Assembly (NCBI GenBank): GCA_012184525.1
Contig: WOFQ01000001.1
Location: 2,170,001-2,234,000 of the forward strand
Length of the DNA stretch: 64,000 nt
Direction: 5' to 3'
From: Xenoacremonium recifei
Lineage: Eukaryota > Ascomycota > Sordariomycetes > Hypocreales > Nectriaceae
A program made the position numbers and the translations under genes. Shown one piece after another: positions 25,101 through 37,200 of the stretch. Under the pieces are notes generated by a model. That model saw only the letters and a program-made list of their open reading frames with translations, had not been told where the DNA came from and ran no database searches. Within the stretch, counting starts at the first letter, position 1, and each line of letters opens with the position of its first letter.

Positions 25101-25777
25101 AGGATATGCCGTTCGCGGACTCTGGTCTGACACCAGACATTATCATGAACCCTCACGGTTTCCCCTCTCGAATGACAGTCGGCAAGCTACTGGAGTGTCT
25201 GACTGGCAAGGCTTCCATTGTACATGGTCGTCCAGACTATGGCTTTGGTGATGCCTTCCGGTCTCATCCAGTTGAAGAGATGAGTCAAGTCCTTGTCGAC
25301 CACGGCTTCTCCTGGGAAGGCAAGGATTACTTCACCTCAGGTATCACGGGAGAACCACTCGAGGCATACATCTTCAACGGTCCCATCTACTACCAGCGTC
25401 TCAAGCACATGGTGCAAGACAAGATGCACTCGCGATCCATCGGCCCGCGCGCTATTCTCACGCGGCAGCCGACAGAAGGTCGTTCGAGAGATGGTGGTCT
25501 ACGACTAGGAGAAATGGAGCGTGATTGCTTGATCGCCTACGGTGCCTCGCAGCTCCTACTCGAACGACTCATGATCAGCTCCGACGGGACGGACATCGAC
25601 ATCTGCCAGCAGTGTGGACTGTTTGGGTACAAGGGGTACTGCAACACCTGCAAGAGCACGAGGGATGTCACAAAGATGACGATGCCGTACGCTGCGAAGC
25701 TCCTCGTGCAAGAACTCATCAGCATGAACGTGGGTGTTCGGTTACAGCTGGAGGACGAGTTCCCCCATCCCCGGTAG
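22141..25777 (+). CDS. rpc2: DNA-directed RNA polymerase III subunit RPC2
   Basis: Four exons, 22141-22267, 22321-22333, 22394-22495 and 22549-25777, give 1156 residues, close to yeast Ret1/Rpc2. The second exon is only 13 nt; skipping it would break the frame. This is the second-largest, catalytic-core subunit of the polymerase that makes tRNA and 5S rRNA. Visible marks are the N-terminal protrusion (GLVKQHIDSYNFFVEQEIKD, ANRTIRSDVDSNFWLEF), PLDPGGYFIIGGTEKVI, the fork ([20 protein letters not shown]), the hybrid-binding block GDKFSSRHGQKGVVGI, and a C-terminal zinc site CQQCGLFGYKGYCNTC. The early Pol III-type sequence and the absence of a long Pol II-style acidic N-terminus separate it from RPB2. 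It lies tail to tail with the RAD57-like gene, only 152 bp between stop codons. Confidence 0.95.
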
Positions 25778-25929
25778 CTGGGTACACAACTCAACGGAAA
25801 TGGGTGATGAGCATGTAGGATTTTGGAAATGACGACCTTGCATTATAGGACAGGCGTTTTCTTTTATATTCATAATCATTCATAAATAAAAGTCTTCAAG
25901 TCAGACCTTGTTATGTCCTCCCATAACAA

Positions 25930-27252
25930 TCAGCCGCTTGTTTTATCGGCGGTGTTCTTCACCCCTTTCACCACTGCCTTGAGCCCTCCCATATTGACCT
26001 CGAATTCCACGGCTCCATCTAAGCCCGTGCCACTCTCACTTGTATGAGGCGCAAAGACGACCTTCATCCACCTCCTCCAAGCTTTCAGTGTCGGAGTCGC
26101 CAGATCCGCATCGTCATCAGCGTCCACAGGTGCAGCCTGCCGTGTCCGACCATACACTGGCCGTTTGAACAGGGCCACCCGACAGGCAATCTGTGTCGAC
26201 CACACCAAGCCGAGACTGGGTGTCTTTAGCGCATAATTAGCGCGCACATCGTCGCCCCAGCCTGTGAACCACCGCTGCTGGTGATCTAGTAGTAAAGCCG
26301 GCGGTGGCGGTGGCCCGTCCGGGTCCGGCAGCGAGAAGGGTATAGACGACGACGGCGTACCGGGAAGAGTACTGGGCGGCGGCATGCTTCGCGACGCAAG
26401 AGGGCTCTCTGGGCCGCGGTTAGAGACCCTTAGAGGAGGTGGACGCGGCACGGGCGTCGAGGCGAAGCGGTCGGCGACTTGGTTCGCAACGACAAGAGCG
26501 ATGCCATGCCGCCGCGCAAGATCTCGGAGCAGAGCACCTAGGCGGACGAGCTCGGCGCTACGGGCGGCCATATTAGAGCCGTGCGAGCCCTGACGCTCAA
26601 ACTCGGCGCGATAGTTTGCAGCCACGGAGTCGAGCACGAGCAGGCCGATGTCGTGGCGGGACAGCAGCACAGGCACCTGGAACTCGAGGATGTGGTCTTG
26701 CGACTCAAGATCCGGCGTGACGGCGCTATGGATGCCGTCGAGAGAGGGCCGATCAAGGAAGTCAGCTTGCTTGATGACCGGGTTGGCGTCGAGCATCTGC
26801 TTCAGACGGCGCGTGGCAAGGCCGCTCTCCGTCGAGATGTAGAGCGCGTGTTTACCAAGACCGCGCGGGGGCGGGAGCTGAACAGCAAGACAGAGACTCA
26901 GCAGGACCTGGGTCTTACCGGCGCCGCTCTCACCAGCGAACTCTGTAATGCAACCAACGGGGACGCCGCCGCCGAGGGCCTGGTCGATGCCATCGTCGAG
27001 AGTGCTGATGGTAGGTTCAGGGACAGGATCGAGGAGCGGCTTGGTGGGCGCGAGGTCGTCGGAAAGAGAGGCCTGGATGGCGGCGATGAGGCGCTTGAGG
27101 TCCAGCAGAGGGAGACGAGTCTGCTTGGCGAGGTCGGAGGGGTGCAGGGAGAGCAGGTCTGTGGTGGTGAGGGCGTGCTGCTCGATGGTCTGGAGGAGGC
27201 GGGCAAAGGGGGCGTGAGGGAAGGACGGCAGGATCTGGAGAAGGTCTGTCAT
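25930..27252 (-). CDS. rad57: RecA-family recombination mediator, RAD57/XRCC3-like
   Basis: A single exon encodes 440 residues, near the 460 of yeast Rad57. The protein would act with Rad55 in the nucleus to help load Rad51 during homologous recombination. The N-terminus is a helical DNA-binding-like region, followed by the RecA core: Walker A GESGAGKT at about 107-114, a LYISTESGLATRRLKQM segment, and Walker B IGLLVLDSVAANYRAEF at about 202-218. The phrase DSVAANYR plus FxRQ resembles the XRCC3/Rad57 branch rather than Rad51 or Dmc1. A Pro-rich insert (about 285-340) interrupts the C-terminal half. The start was chosen as the first Met of the frame; the opening MTDLLQILPSFP is plausible. The large plus-strand frame across the same DNA is a GC-driven shadow. 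Confidence 0.82.
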   Translation of the reverse strand: MTDLLQILPSFPHAPFARLLQTIEQHALTTTDLLSLHPSDLAKQTRLPLLDLKRLIAAIQASLSDDLAPTKPLLDPVPEPTISTLDDGIDQALGGGVPVGCITEFAGESGAGKTQVLLSLCLAVQLPPPRGLGKHALYISTESGLATRRLKQMLDANPVIKQADFLDRPSLDGIHSAVTPDLESQDHILEFQVPVLLSRHDIGLLVLDSVAANYRAEFERQGSHGSNMAARSAELVRLGALLRDLARRHGIALVVANQVADRFASTPVPRPPPLRVSNRGPESPLASRSMPPPSTLPGTPSSSIPFSLPDPDGPPPPPALLLDHQQRWFTGWGDDVRANYALKTPSLGLVWSTQIACRVALFKRPVYGRTRQAAPVDADDDADLATPTLKAWRRWMKVVFAPHTSESGTGLDGAVEFEVNMGGLKAVVKGVKNTADKTSG

Positions 27253-29627
27253 CGTTGGGAATAAGTGACCAGTGCTTCAGTGATCTGTGGTCTTCGAGGG
27301 AATGTTTCAGTACCTCCAGGGCGCTAGGGCCGTGTAAGTGACGGAGTGTTGTAATGTGAGTTGAAGCTTAGATGTGTGACGCTTGTCCAGCCATCATTGC
27401 AGAATGATTCAGCAACCTTTGCCAAAGTGCTCTATTTGCGTTTCATTCAAGTTTCCCACCCGGCTTGATTTAACGCAGCCCTTTCATAAGGTGCTTGCTT
27501 CGCGGCCTCCAAGCACGGAGCCTTGAGGGTATCCGGCACTGATCGTGAAAGTGAGCGCGTCGACGCGTGAAGTCCATTTAGTGGTTCAGCCACAGAAAGC
27601 CGGTACTGTTAGTGTCCGGTCAAGTGGCTCCGCCTGTGGCTTGCTTCCATTCAGGGGCTCCACGGTCGCTGAGGTGCAGGGTAGGGCATTCCATGTTGTA
27701 AGCCTCACCGCCCTCTTCCCTGGAAATAGAGCGAGGACGAGTGTAATTATAATCTTCGTTGCACAATGCAAAATCTTTTCCAGATGAGGGCATATTTTGC
27801 GTTGTTTCCAGGGTGAATTCTGGGTAATGGGCGTAGGATGCCTGTAATCCAATTACAGGGGGTGAGAGCCTACAGAGTACAGAGTACTCCGTTCATCATC
27901 GCGACCTCCTCACTGAGCAGACGAGCAACTGCCTTTTCTATCAGGGGTAGGCACACTGAAAACGTTGTACACAACAGAATCTTACTCTTCAACAAAACAT
28001 CATCAATCTACTTCGCACAGAGCATGCATCATCCATCACCAATACCCCGAGGTCTGAAGGCAAAAGAGCGAGGGAGCGGCCGCCCTCACCACCCACCTCG
28101 AAATAGCGCGCCAAATGGGTAAGCTTCCCGACGGCTGGCTGCTTGCTGACCCTGGTCCAGGTTACCGAAGATCCTTACAATAAGCAGACAATCTCCATCT
28201 TCGTGCTGACACGCTGCATGCATCAATGGAGCTAGCGGCTGTTATTAGGTTGCGAAGGATTGCCGAACGCCGTCTGAGTTTGGTCTCTCGTATCGCGGTC
28301 CCGACCTGCAGAGGTGTGACGGAGGACAACGCATTCCAGGACCAGAAAGCATCCTCCTGGGCCAATGACGGACGGCCAGAATGGCCTCAGGTACCTGGTG
28401 AGCATGGGCGAAGCGAAGGTATATGTGAGCCCTGTGATGACTGGGTGTGCAGGTGTTGATGTGTGAAGCGCGATTCCAGGTTTCAAACTCGCCTGAGCCA
28501 GCGTCCTGTTAAGAGACCCTGAAGAGACAGTGTCTCCAATGCCACGCGGGAACGAAGATCCAGACCAATTCCATCGAACAGCATTATTCCGAAGTTAAAG
28601 TCGGAGAATCCAGTCGCTGGCCATCGGGCTTCCACATCATGAACACAAACAGCGTCCGGTGCCGGCACCCGCAAACACGCCAGAATCAACCAAACTCCGC
28701 GCTGACGCCCGGGCTCTAGCGGGGAAACTCGATGTTATTTTGGGGGACAGAGTTTGCGGCTGCTCGAAAAAGCCTGAGGGGACAGGGCGCAACAGGGGCT
28801 AAAGCAGGGGGGACTGTTCAGCTCGCGCCCCGGTCCTCTCTCGTGGCAGCGAAGAGACCAAGTCCGGCGAGCGGCTTGTTTCAACTGTGACTGCACTGCG
28901 GAGCCCAATTTCTCCCATGGGCCAAGCCAGGCTTATAAGCTTATGCTTGATTGGTGTCGGCTGAAGGATCCCGACGCTAGCAGACCGGCAAGGCATTCTC
29001 ATCCAGCCCCAGGAAAGTTGCGAGAGGCTCTCTCGGTTGCCCATCCGAGCACGTCTCTGAGCAAGTGCCAAGGACACAAGGAAGTTCTGTCCAATGCCGT
29101 GTTACCAATTCAGATGTGCAGATGCATCTTCACTTTGGGCTTGGCAAGACAATGTCTCACAGGTACAGCATGGAGCAAAGTGCTGCCCAAACGGCTAGGC
29201 TCCCGGGAATGGCCCCCTTTGGCTGTGCAATTCGCGCCTTTTCAGCTCCTGCAAGCCACCAGCGACGGCGCGCCTCATGTCACTGGCCCGTTCCCTAACG
29301 GCTGGACCCCGTCTCTGCATGGGAGGGCACACTCTTCAAATTAGGGGAGTGCTTGATTAGTTTAAGGCTGAGCGGGCGCTAGATCCTGGAGTGAATGTAG
29401 GGACTAGGGCGTGGGAGTGTGATGGACGGTGTCTGGCCCATCCTGAACGCCGGCTGGTTTATAATCTTCCCGTGTCTGCGAGCTCAGGGCCGAGTCTTTC
29501 CCCTCTGTTCTGTCTCTCGGGTTTGCGGCTCAACAGTTCCAGTGGTCAGTGTCGCCTGTGACTGTTGCTCAACGACGTACGAACACCGGCCGATCGACAC
29601 AACGACAAAGGGCACCAGTTCTATACG
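27253..29627. other. 2.4-kb stretch upstream of the RAD57-like and membrane-protein genes
   Basis: It contains the promoter regions of two divergent genes. Short frames such as 28943-29344 lack any protein signature. Nothing else is recognisable, apart from CA/CT-rich promoter sequence near 29500-29620. Confidence 0.4.
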
Positions 29628-30905
29628 ATGAAGGTCTCCAGCTCATATACCACCGCCTTTGCGGTCTTGACCGCCGCTGTCGAGGCTCGTAACCTGGACA
29701 TGCCTAAGGCGACCGGGACTATGGTCCTGCCCCTAGATGGCATCAGCCCTATGCCGACCTCACCTCCTCGGGGCCTTCACGAACTCTTGCGACGGGATAC
29801 TACCTCCTCTATTGAGACGGTTCTCGTCGCCCCCGACAACACCTGCGGTTACATCTCTGGTCGTCCCGGCGCAGACTACACTTGTGGCGGCGACGGGACC
29901 TGTGTCTTTTTCACCTCTGCTGCTACTCGATCTGGTGCTATTGCTTGCTGTGACTCCGAAGCATGCAATCTTCGAGTCACCTGTATCGATTATGTCGACT
30001 ACTGGTCGTCTAGCAAGTGTGATAATGGCTGCAAAGTAGATGCCTACACATTGAAATGGTAAGCTCCATGTCTCCGAATCCTGTACTTGACTTGGGATCA
30101 GAGCCTAACAAGATACAGTTCCGACACGATTGCTCCCTACTGCAACACCATCTCATTCCCCGGTGATATCCAGGACTACTGGTGCAACAACGTGGACATC
30201 TCCACGCCTCAGAAGGCCGCTACCACCTACAACGGCGAGAGCGACGGCCGATCATTCGCTCTCCTGACCCTTTCTGACACTACCTCGGCGGCTTTCTCTC
30301 TCACCAGCGGGAGTGTCGAAGCTGGTGCCTCTGCCACCGTCGACACAGTGACTGCCAGTGCTGCATCGTCTACTTCCAGCGGATCAAGCAGCACTCACAA
30401 GAAGTCCAGTACTCCTGTTGGCCCCATTGTTGGAGGTGTCGTTGGAGGTGTCGCTGCTATTGGCCTCGTCGCCCTCGCCGCCTTCTTCCTCCTCCGCAAG
30501 AGGAACAAGCAGCCCGCCGCTACCACGAACCCTCCTCCTTACCAGCCTCCTCCCATGCAGCAGCAACAGCCCGGCACCGGTCCCAACGGCTACAACCCCG
30601 TGCCTCAGCAGCAGGCATACTACGACCCCAAGAACCCCTATCCGTCACCCAACACGCAGTACATCCAGCCTGGCAACGTCCCTCCCGCCGGCGGCTTCTA
30701 CCCCGTCCAGGATCCCAACAACCCGACCTCGCCCACCGGCACCACCATCACCGATCCGCGCATGAGCCAGGCCGGCGTCAGCCCCAGCCCGTCGTACGTG
30801 GGCTATAACGTGCCTCCCGGCCAGCAACCGGCCTTCCAGCCTCAGGAGACGGTCATCCACGAAGCACCCGCGAACCCGGCCGCTACCACGCACGAGCTCG
30901 CGTAG
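29628..30905 (+). CDS. Cys-rich single-pass plasma-membrane protein (wall-sensor-like)
   Basis: Two exons, 29628-30058 and 30119-30905, give 405 residues. The junction completes a cysteine codon (TG/T). The order is: a signal peptide (MKVSSSYTTAFAVLTAAVEA), an extracellular part with about a dozen cysteines (CGYISGRPGADYTCGGDGTC, ACCDSEACNL, CDNGCKVDA, YCNT, YWCNN), and a Ser/Thr-rich stem. A transmembrane helix at about 244-270 (VGGVVGGVAAIGLVALAAFF) is followed by the basic stop-transfer RKRNK, then a long Pro/Gln/Tyr-rich cytoplasmic tail. This layout is shared by fungal wall-stress sensors and many uncharacterised surface proteins, but I see neither a WSC-domain pattern nor a named family. 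A surface sensor or adhesion role is inference. Confidence 0.85.
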
Positions 30906-31599
30906 ACTTTGGAATTCTCTGTGAAGTTGCAATTTTGCGTTGGAAGTTTCTCTTGGGTTTGGGTTTGCATTCTGGCTGGAGTTGGGTTTGGCGTTGCGGG
31001 TGACTGGCTGCGTTCTGCTACCCTGTCTCCAGAAGGCGGTAATGCCGGGATTGGATGCTGGCAAAAAGGCAATAATGGCACTTGGAAGCTGCGAAGAGTG
31101 GTCCGATATTGATAGGCGAGCATCTTTGATACATAGGTAGTCTTCGATTTCATACGATTTGTTATGTATATACCCTCAATACTGGAAATCGATTCACGAT
31201 AGAGTATCCACGTGGAAGACTTGCAATACTATCAGGCTCAGTATATGGATGCCCCAGCCGTGTTCAACATGCTTTCTAGGGTGAAGGTGATCAGCTCACG
31301 CAGTTGATACACATTCTATCGAAACACATCCTAGCTTCTCGCAGAGACAGGTAGTTGTACTACAGGCCTACGGTTTCTCACTCTCTGTACATCTTGCCAT
31401 ATATTGATAGACCGTGAATTTCATTTTGACTACATAAGGAAACAGCAGTCCCATCGGGTGCACCTACGCCAAACTATTCCAAATCCTTCATATCTCCCTC
31501 CCAGACACATGAACCCTTCCGGGATAATCCAAATATGCGCTAGCTATGTGGGTATATACAGCAAACAAGCACGATGCGTTACATGTACTTCTCCCATTC
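30906..31599. other. 3' regions of convergent genes
   Basis: Downstream sequence of the membrane-protein gene and of the leftward carnitine acetyltransferase gene. It is T-rich and AT-rich in places and holds no supported gene. Confidence 0.5.
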
Positions 31600-34280
31600 T
31601 TAGTAGTCAATCAATCTCAGCTTCTTGCCGACGTCCCTCCGACGAGCCTGAACCGCGGCCCGTTCTGAAGCGCGAGTCTCGGCCGTATCGTACTGTGAGC
31701 CGCGGGCCTTGAGCGCTTGGAGGAGCATGCCAGCGTCGAAGAAGCCATCTGTGAAAGTAAGTCAGTACATGATACAAAGAATGAATATTGTTTGATTGAA
31801 GGGATGATACTTACATCCACCAAGTTCATCGTCCTCACTAAAGCCACCGCTCTCCTCGGTAGTTGGAGAGGTCGTGCCGTTAGTGGAACGAATGCTGTCA
31901 ACAGCAGTGATGGGGCGTCCGCGAGACTTCATACGGCTGAACTTGGGCCTGACAAGCTCGGCCTCACGAGCACGGCTGGCTTTGATGGTCGACGACTTGC
32001 GGTTGGTGATTCGGAGGATGCGGCGGACCTCGAGCAGGTAGCTCTCAAGAGTATGAACAAAGCGAGCAGTCTGTCTGTGCTTGCTGGCAACGCAGATAGA
32101 AATGCTGTCGTCCTTGATAATGTATCCAATACCGAACCCGTCGCCGGAGGTGGGACCGAAGCCGAATTGTCGGAGGCAAGGGTTGCCGCAGTTGGACGTA
32201 GAGAGGATGGTGTTGTTCAGCTTGTCCCAACCGGGGTCGGCGAACATGAGAGGAAGCGGCTGGCCGTTAGCAGATCGTGAGTTGGTGCTGTAGCCACGAT
32301 CACGAGTCGGCTTTACCTCCACGCCGTCCGTCGACATCGTGGGCCCATTGGTAGGGCTTCCAACAGGCGAGGAGACATCCCGCTCAGAGAAGCCATCCAT
32401 GGGACTCGAGTAGCCATTGCTGCTAACCCCACTGTCCATCTCTTCATCCAGACATCTCTGCCACAGCGAGTACAGAGCATAGAGATGACGGTCGCAACCC
32501 TGAGCCTTGGAGCACTCCCGGGTGTTGGCGGAATGCTTCTGGCAAGCTTTCTTAAGAGCCTCAATCTTAGCCTCGGCCGGGTTGTCCGCCCAGAAAGTCT
32601 GAACAAAGTCGACAGACTCAGTAGAGACAGTTCGGATGGCTTCCGTTCGGCCGTGCAAGTACATCTTCGTCATGGCAGGCTCGTAAGTACACTCGACCCG
32701 ACCATAGAGACCGTAATAGGCAGCCTGGAAAGCCATCTGAACAAAGGCATCGGGAGAGAATCCCATCGATGTGATGAAGTTCTTGCCGTAGTGTTGGAAG
32801 TCTAGGGTCTGGAACTCATTCTGCTCAATCAAGTCCGCCAGCCGTGTCTCAGCGAATCGAACGGCGATGCTCAGCTCAGGAATCATATCCCACTCCAGCT
32901 TGCGAGGGGTAGTGTTGACCTCCCCGAAGCTCTCGGGGTCTCGCTTCGATGGATCAGGGCTGGTAGAAGCCCAAAGAGTAGGGGCCATTCCATTGATAGA
33001 TCGGGCGAACCGAAGGATAGTGTCCGTGTAAACGTCGCTAGCGAATCGGAGAACCGTGTGACCATCAACGCCCGTGTGCTCAAAGTTGATACCAGCGCTT
33101 CCATTCTTGCAGACGATAATCTGCAGCTTATCGTACCATCTGTTGGTGCAGGTACCAGTCTGGACACCCTTCTCGACCTCGCTGGTGCCACAGAGCATGT
33201 TCTGGCAAAGGGCGGCAGCATCTGCGGGCTCCGTATAGTCAAGGCAGAGGACAAAAAGTGCCGAGTCCACCATGTTGAGGGAGTCGGCGTTGTTTGAATC
33301 GGGTTCGCGAGTGAGAACATCTCGCAGACCAGACCAGACCTTTCGGTTCTCAGTGCTCAGGACACCCAAAGCACCCTTAGCAGCGTCCTGGATAGGGGTC
33401 TGAGCCGCATCGTCGATGACTGTCTGCAAGTTGATGGCAATATCCTTCTCAGTCATAATCAGGTCGGAATTGTCGTCGAGAACATCAAACCAGTAGAACT
33501 GTCCATGGCACATGACAACAATGTGCTTTGACTCAGGGTCTTGCTCTATTTGGCACCCAGCCTCGGTTGGAACTCGGGCAGTTCCAAACAGTCTTGAGAA
33601 CTGATACATGCAAAGGGGCGTGCCCTTGATCTTGTCTGGGGGAAGCTCCTCCTTGCGGACGGCACGGACAAATTCCAAGGATGAAACCACAAGCGAAGCG
33701 GCACGAGTGATCTGGTTGTTTCGGGCAGGAGTCGGGTCATCTTCGAGGAGGAAAAAGGGGTTCAAGTTGAGGACCACAGGGTTGTCGTAGTTGAGATAAG
33801 AATCGTACCCTAGGGAGAGTCAGTGAGACTGGTTTCTTTTTTTCAAGTATCGGTTCATGGAGACTTACAGAATTGCTCGATGTAGCTCGTCTTCCCCTGA
33901 GCGTACTTCTTCAGCTTCTCATGCAGTTCAGGTCCCTCGGTCTTCAAAAACTCCCTAACAGCATGCTGGGTTTCTGCGTGCTCACGAGGAGTCTGAAGGG
34001 GGCGAAGGGACTCGAGATAACGCTGGCAGGTGTGCTCAAGCTCAGGGATGGGGAGCTTGGGCAACTTGTCTTGGCCAGCGAAGGTGATGCCGCCCTCCTT
34101 CTTGGTCTCGTGGTAAGTAGCCATGGGGACTCTCGTGTAGTCACCGTTCAACTTGGGCGAATCGCGTCTCTGGGGTAGTTCGGGGATCTCTGGAAGAGAC
34201 CGGGGAACGGCGTCAGAAGGAGTAGCGAGTCTCTCACCCAGGGGCTGAGGAAGAGCAAAAGTGCGGACTTGAGTGGACAT
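31600..34280 (-). CDS. Carnitine O-acetyltransferase, Yat2-like (long form)
   Basis: Three exons on the minus strand, 33869-34280, 31815-33809 and 31600-31748, give 851 residues. Junctions restore EQFWYDSYLNYDNPVVLNLNPFF and ELGGYGFFDAGMLLQALK, both typical of choline/carnitine acyltransferases. The enzyme moves acetyl groups between CoA and carnitine, allowing acetyl units to cross organelle membranes during growth on acetate, ethanol or fatty acids. The catalytic His lies in FEHTGVDGH near residue 381. The protein is some 200 residues longer than the mitochondrial/peroxisomal Cat2 type. The excess is a Ser-rich insert (about 594-650) and a basic segment near the C-terminus (SRMKSRGRPITAVDS). 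There is no clear mitochondrial presequence and the end (RLIDY) is not a PTS1, so a cytosolic Yat2-type enzyme is most likely. Confidence 0.9.
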
Positions 34281-37200
34281 AGTGTCAGTTGCTGAGATTT
34301 TTTTATTTTCTTTCGTTCGGATAGGAGGCGTTTGGGTTTTAAGCGTAGAGAGGAGAGACGCTGGTGCTGATGTTGAGGCCACGGAGAGCCGTGCGGTAGA
34401 AGTAATGACAGTCTCCGACGAAGACAGCTGGCATCACACTCGAAATGAACCAGTATATGATGGATGGGTTAAGGTAGACAACCAAGTAAGGTTGAAGAAT
34501 GGGATCAGAGAAGGGGGCACAGGGAGGATATAAAGCCAACAGGCAGGCGATGGCTGACTTAGACGGGAGTCAAATGGCACTCCGCACCCTACTGGGGTAG
34601 CCGAACTGGTCAGGGAACTCCCTCTGGAGAAGTTGGGCTGTGATGGGATTTGTGGGCCATTCAGGGAGCAACGTGTGTGAAACTCCTCCGCAGGTCCGAT
34701 GACAAGTGGTGATGGGAGGGTGTGGCCATTTCTCTGACTGCCGAAGCTGGGCAGCAGGCCCTCCCAGATAGGTAGGGAACAAGGTACCAGGACTTACCGG
34801 GAACGGAACAGAAGACTGCTCTCGCCCTGTAGAATGCGAGATAACCCCGAAACGATATCGGCCGGGCTTGGCTGGGTAGTCAGGCCGGCGAACCGAATTA
34901 CTGGACAGGTGCTCTGTGCCAGTTTTGTTGACTGGGATAGGCCTGACCCCCGGTAACGAATCTCAAGTGACAAATGGCTCACACGCAAAACGGACCAGTA
35001 TACCACGTAGTAAAACGAAGCAATTACAAACGCAGCGGACAACGTTTTAGTCGTTCGGCTCTCACAGACGCCCGGCGCTGGGCTCCGAGAGGCCCGTCGC
35101 AGACGAAACGGCCGGAAACGCTGGCCTCGGACGACGGGATGTCGAAAAACGGTAGAGACACCGCAGAGCCGTGAATTCGGTGCTTGGGCGGATGGATCTA
35201 AGCCTGGACCGGGGCGGACCTGGGAGCAGCTCCACCAAGGTGGCTCCGAGAAATGCTTCGAGGACCGTTTGAAGCTCCGAGACTGGCTGGCTGCACCTCG
35301 TTGCGGCACCGAAGTGCTGCGTGCGATGACGGAGGAGTGCTTGAGGCCTGCTGGATTGCCGACTGAACCCCGCGATGTGGTGGTGATGAGGGGAAGTCGA
35401 AGGTGCGGGCCACGAGTTGGGGACTCACGGCAATGAAATTTGTCCTCGAGGTCCGGCCCACGAACGCGAGAAACGCGGCACGTCGGAAGGTGGCCTGATA
35501 ACGTGACGAGCGTCTTCTTCAGTCGATTCTGGCGCCTATCATTTGGATATAGCCTGAACAACAGAGAGTGAGTGACACCCCGGAGGGTTGCAACCTGGAC
35601 ATATGCCCGTCCGCAGCCTGCCGTTTCGGTCAGGGTAACGTGGGGTACCCGGCCGCCATCTGCCCGCACGCGCGGACCAGCTGGACGGGACTGAGGTCGC
35701 TGACTGGCTGGGGTACAGGGCTGGCGAAGAACGATCCAGATTCCATCAACTGCACGTCACTCGGGGGCCTGACCCATCACGCATGGTCCATTAGCAGAGC
35801 TGACCTGGCTGGCCATGTAGAACAGGCAGCTGGACTTGAGGTTCAGCGCTTGCTGTCGCTCAGGTGCCTGGAGATGGACACTCAATTGTAAGACCCGATG
35901 TCAGCATCTCAGGGGGCGTTTGATGTTGACTGCAGACCGGGCAATGCCGACCAGTCGCAAAGCAGATGTCCCTCCGTCCTATCCGTTTGATTCCCGCGGG
36001 GTCCCTCGATAACGGACGACATCCGAGCCAACTGGACAAGGCGTTCGCCAGCTGTGGCATGCTGCGGTAGGGTGTGTGACTGAGGCCAGTGGGCGGCCAT
36101 AGTGCCCTGCGAGCCTGGGCGCTGAGCCTGGGCGCTCGAGAGACACAGGCGAATTTGGGGACCGAGGACCAACGGGGAGCGGCTGCGGCGGGAGTGCGTG
36201 CAGCGTTTCGGTTCGGTCCAAAGGACGCCAGCCGGTGCCAGCACGACGAACAGTGAGCGATTGATTACCAGACACCCGCACCCGCCTGCGTCATCGCTCG
36301 CAGGACGTGGTTGGCTCTGCCCCAAGTCTTAGATGCCGCGAGTGGGGAATGCCGAGTTGGACGGGAGGCCGTGGCGGCTTTTGATGAAGGGGTCCTGGAT
36401 GGTTGCAGTGGTAGAGATGGTGGATGCGAGAATCGATGGAGGGTGCATGGAAGACGACGTCTTGGCCCATCCTTGCCCTGGCTCCTTCCCTCCATCCCTC
36501 CATCCTTCCTGGAGAGGGGGGGATGAAAAATTTTGGGGCCGTGAGGAGGTCGAAGGAAAGGGAAAGAGGAGCCCGCGGGGTATCCCTGCCTGCGTGCCTG
36601 CCCGTGTTGTCTATGCCCGTGCTGCCGCTTTCTTGCCCCTGCGGATCTAGACCTCCCTCCTCAACCCACGTCTGAATTACTACCTGATGATACCCGCGAA
36701 ACACTCGCTCGAGATCGGGAACCCGGCGTCGCGCGTCTGTGCACGTGGTAATTGCGTCACGGCATCTCGTTTTTGTACAAGGCGCTCTTTCACCCCGTTT
36801 CAAGAAGTCAGACCACCACCTACTTCGACGCCCTCATTTCCCAGTCGATGAATTCAGTCCGTCTTAACCAGAGGCTTCTTTGCTAGGCTGTCCGGCCGTC
36901 CGCGTCCGATGTTCGGTTTGGGCCCCCGTGGCCGATTGTCTTCGGTTTCTTGAATAGACAAATCAGATGTCTCAATCATCGTGTCAAGACGATTGGAATC
37001 CTCCTTCACTGGTGGCACTCCTCCGGCCCGGTATTCACCCACTTGTCATTGTTAAATTCTGACCCTCCGGCGATGAAGCCCGGTCGAGAACCTTAGGTTT
37101 CCGGTCACTTCGGGGCGATCTCGGAAGTCTACCACTGATCCAACCGGACGTACAAGTAGAGACCGGCGCCACTCAGAGCAGTGCATAACCGGAAAACCTG

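Noticed and set aside
26581..27264. 227-codon frame antisense to the RAD57-like gene
   Set aside because: Shadow; the minus strand shows clear Walker A and B motifs.
34794..35669. 291-codon minus-strand frame in the gene-poor stretch
   Set aside because: Arg/Ser-rich, no motif, no plausible start context, and overlapping frames on both strands; typical of GC-rich noncoding DNA.
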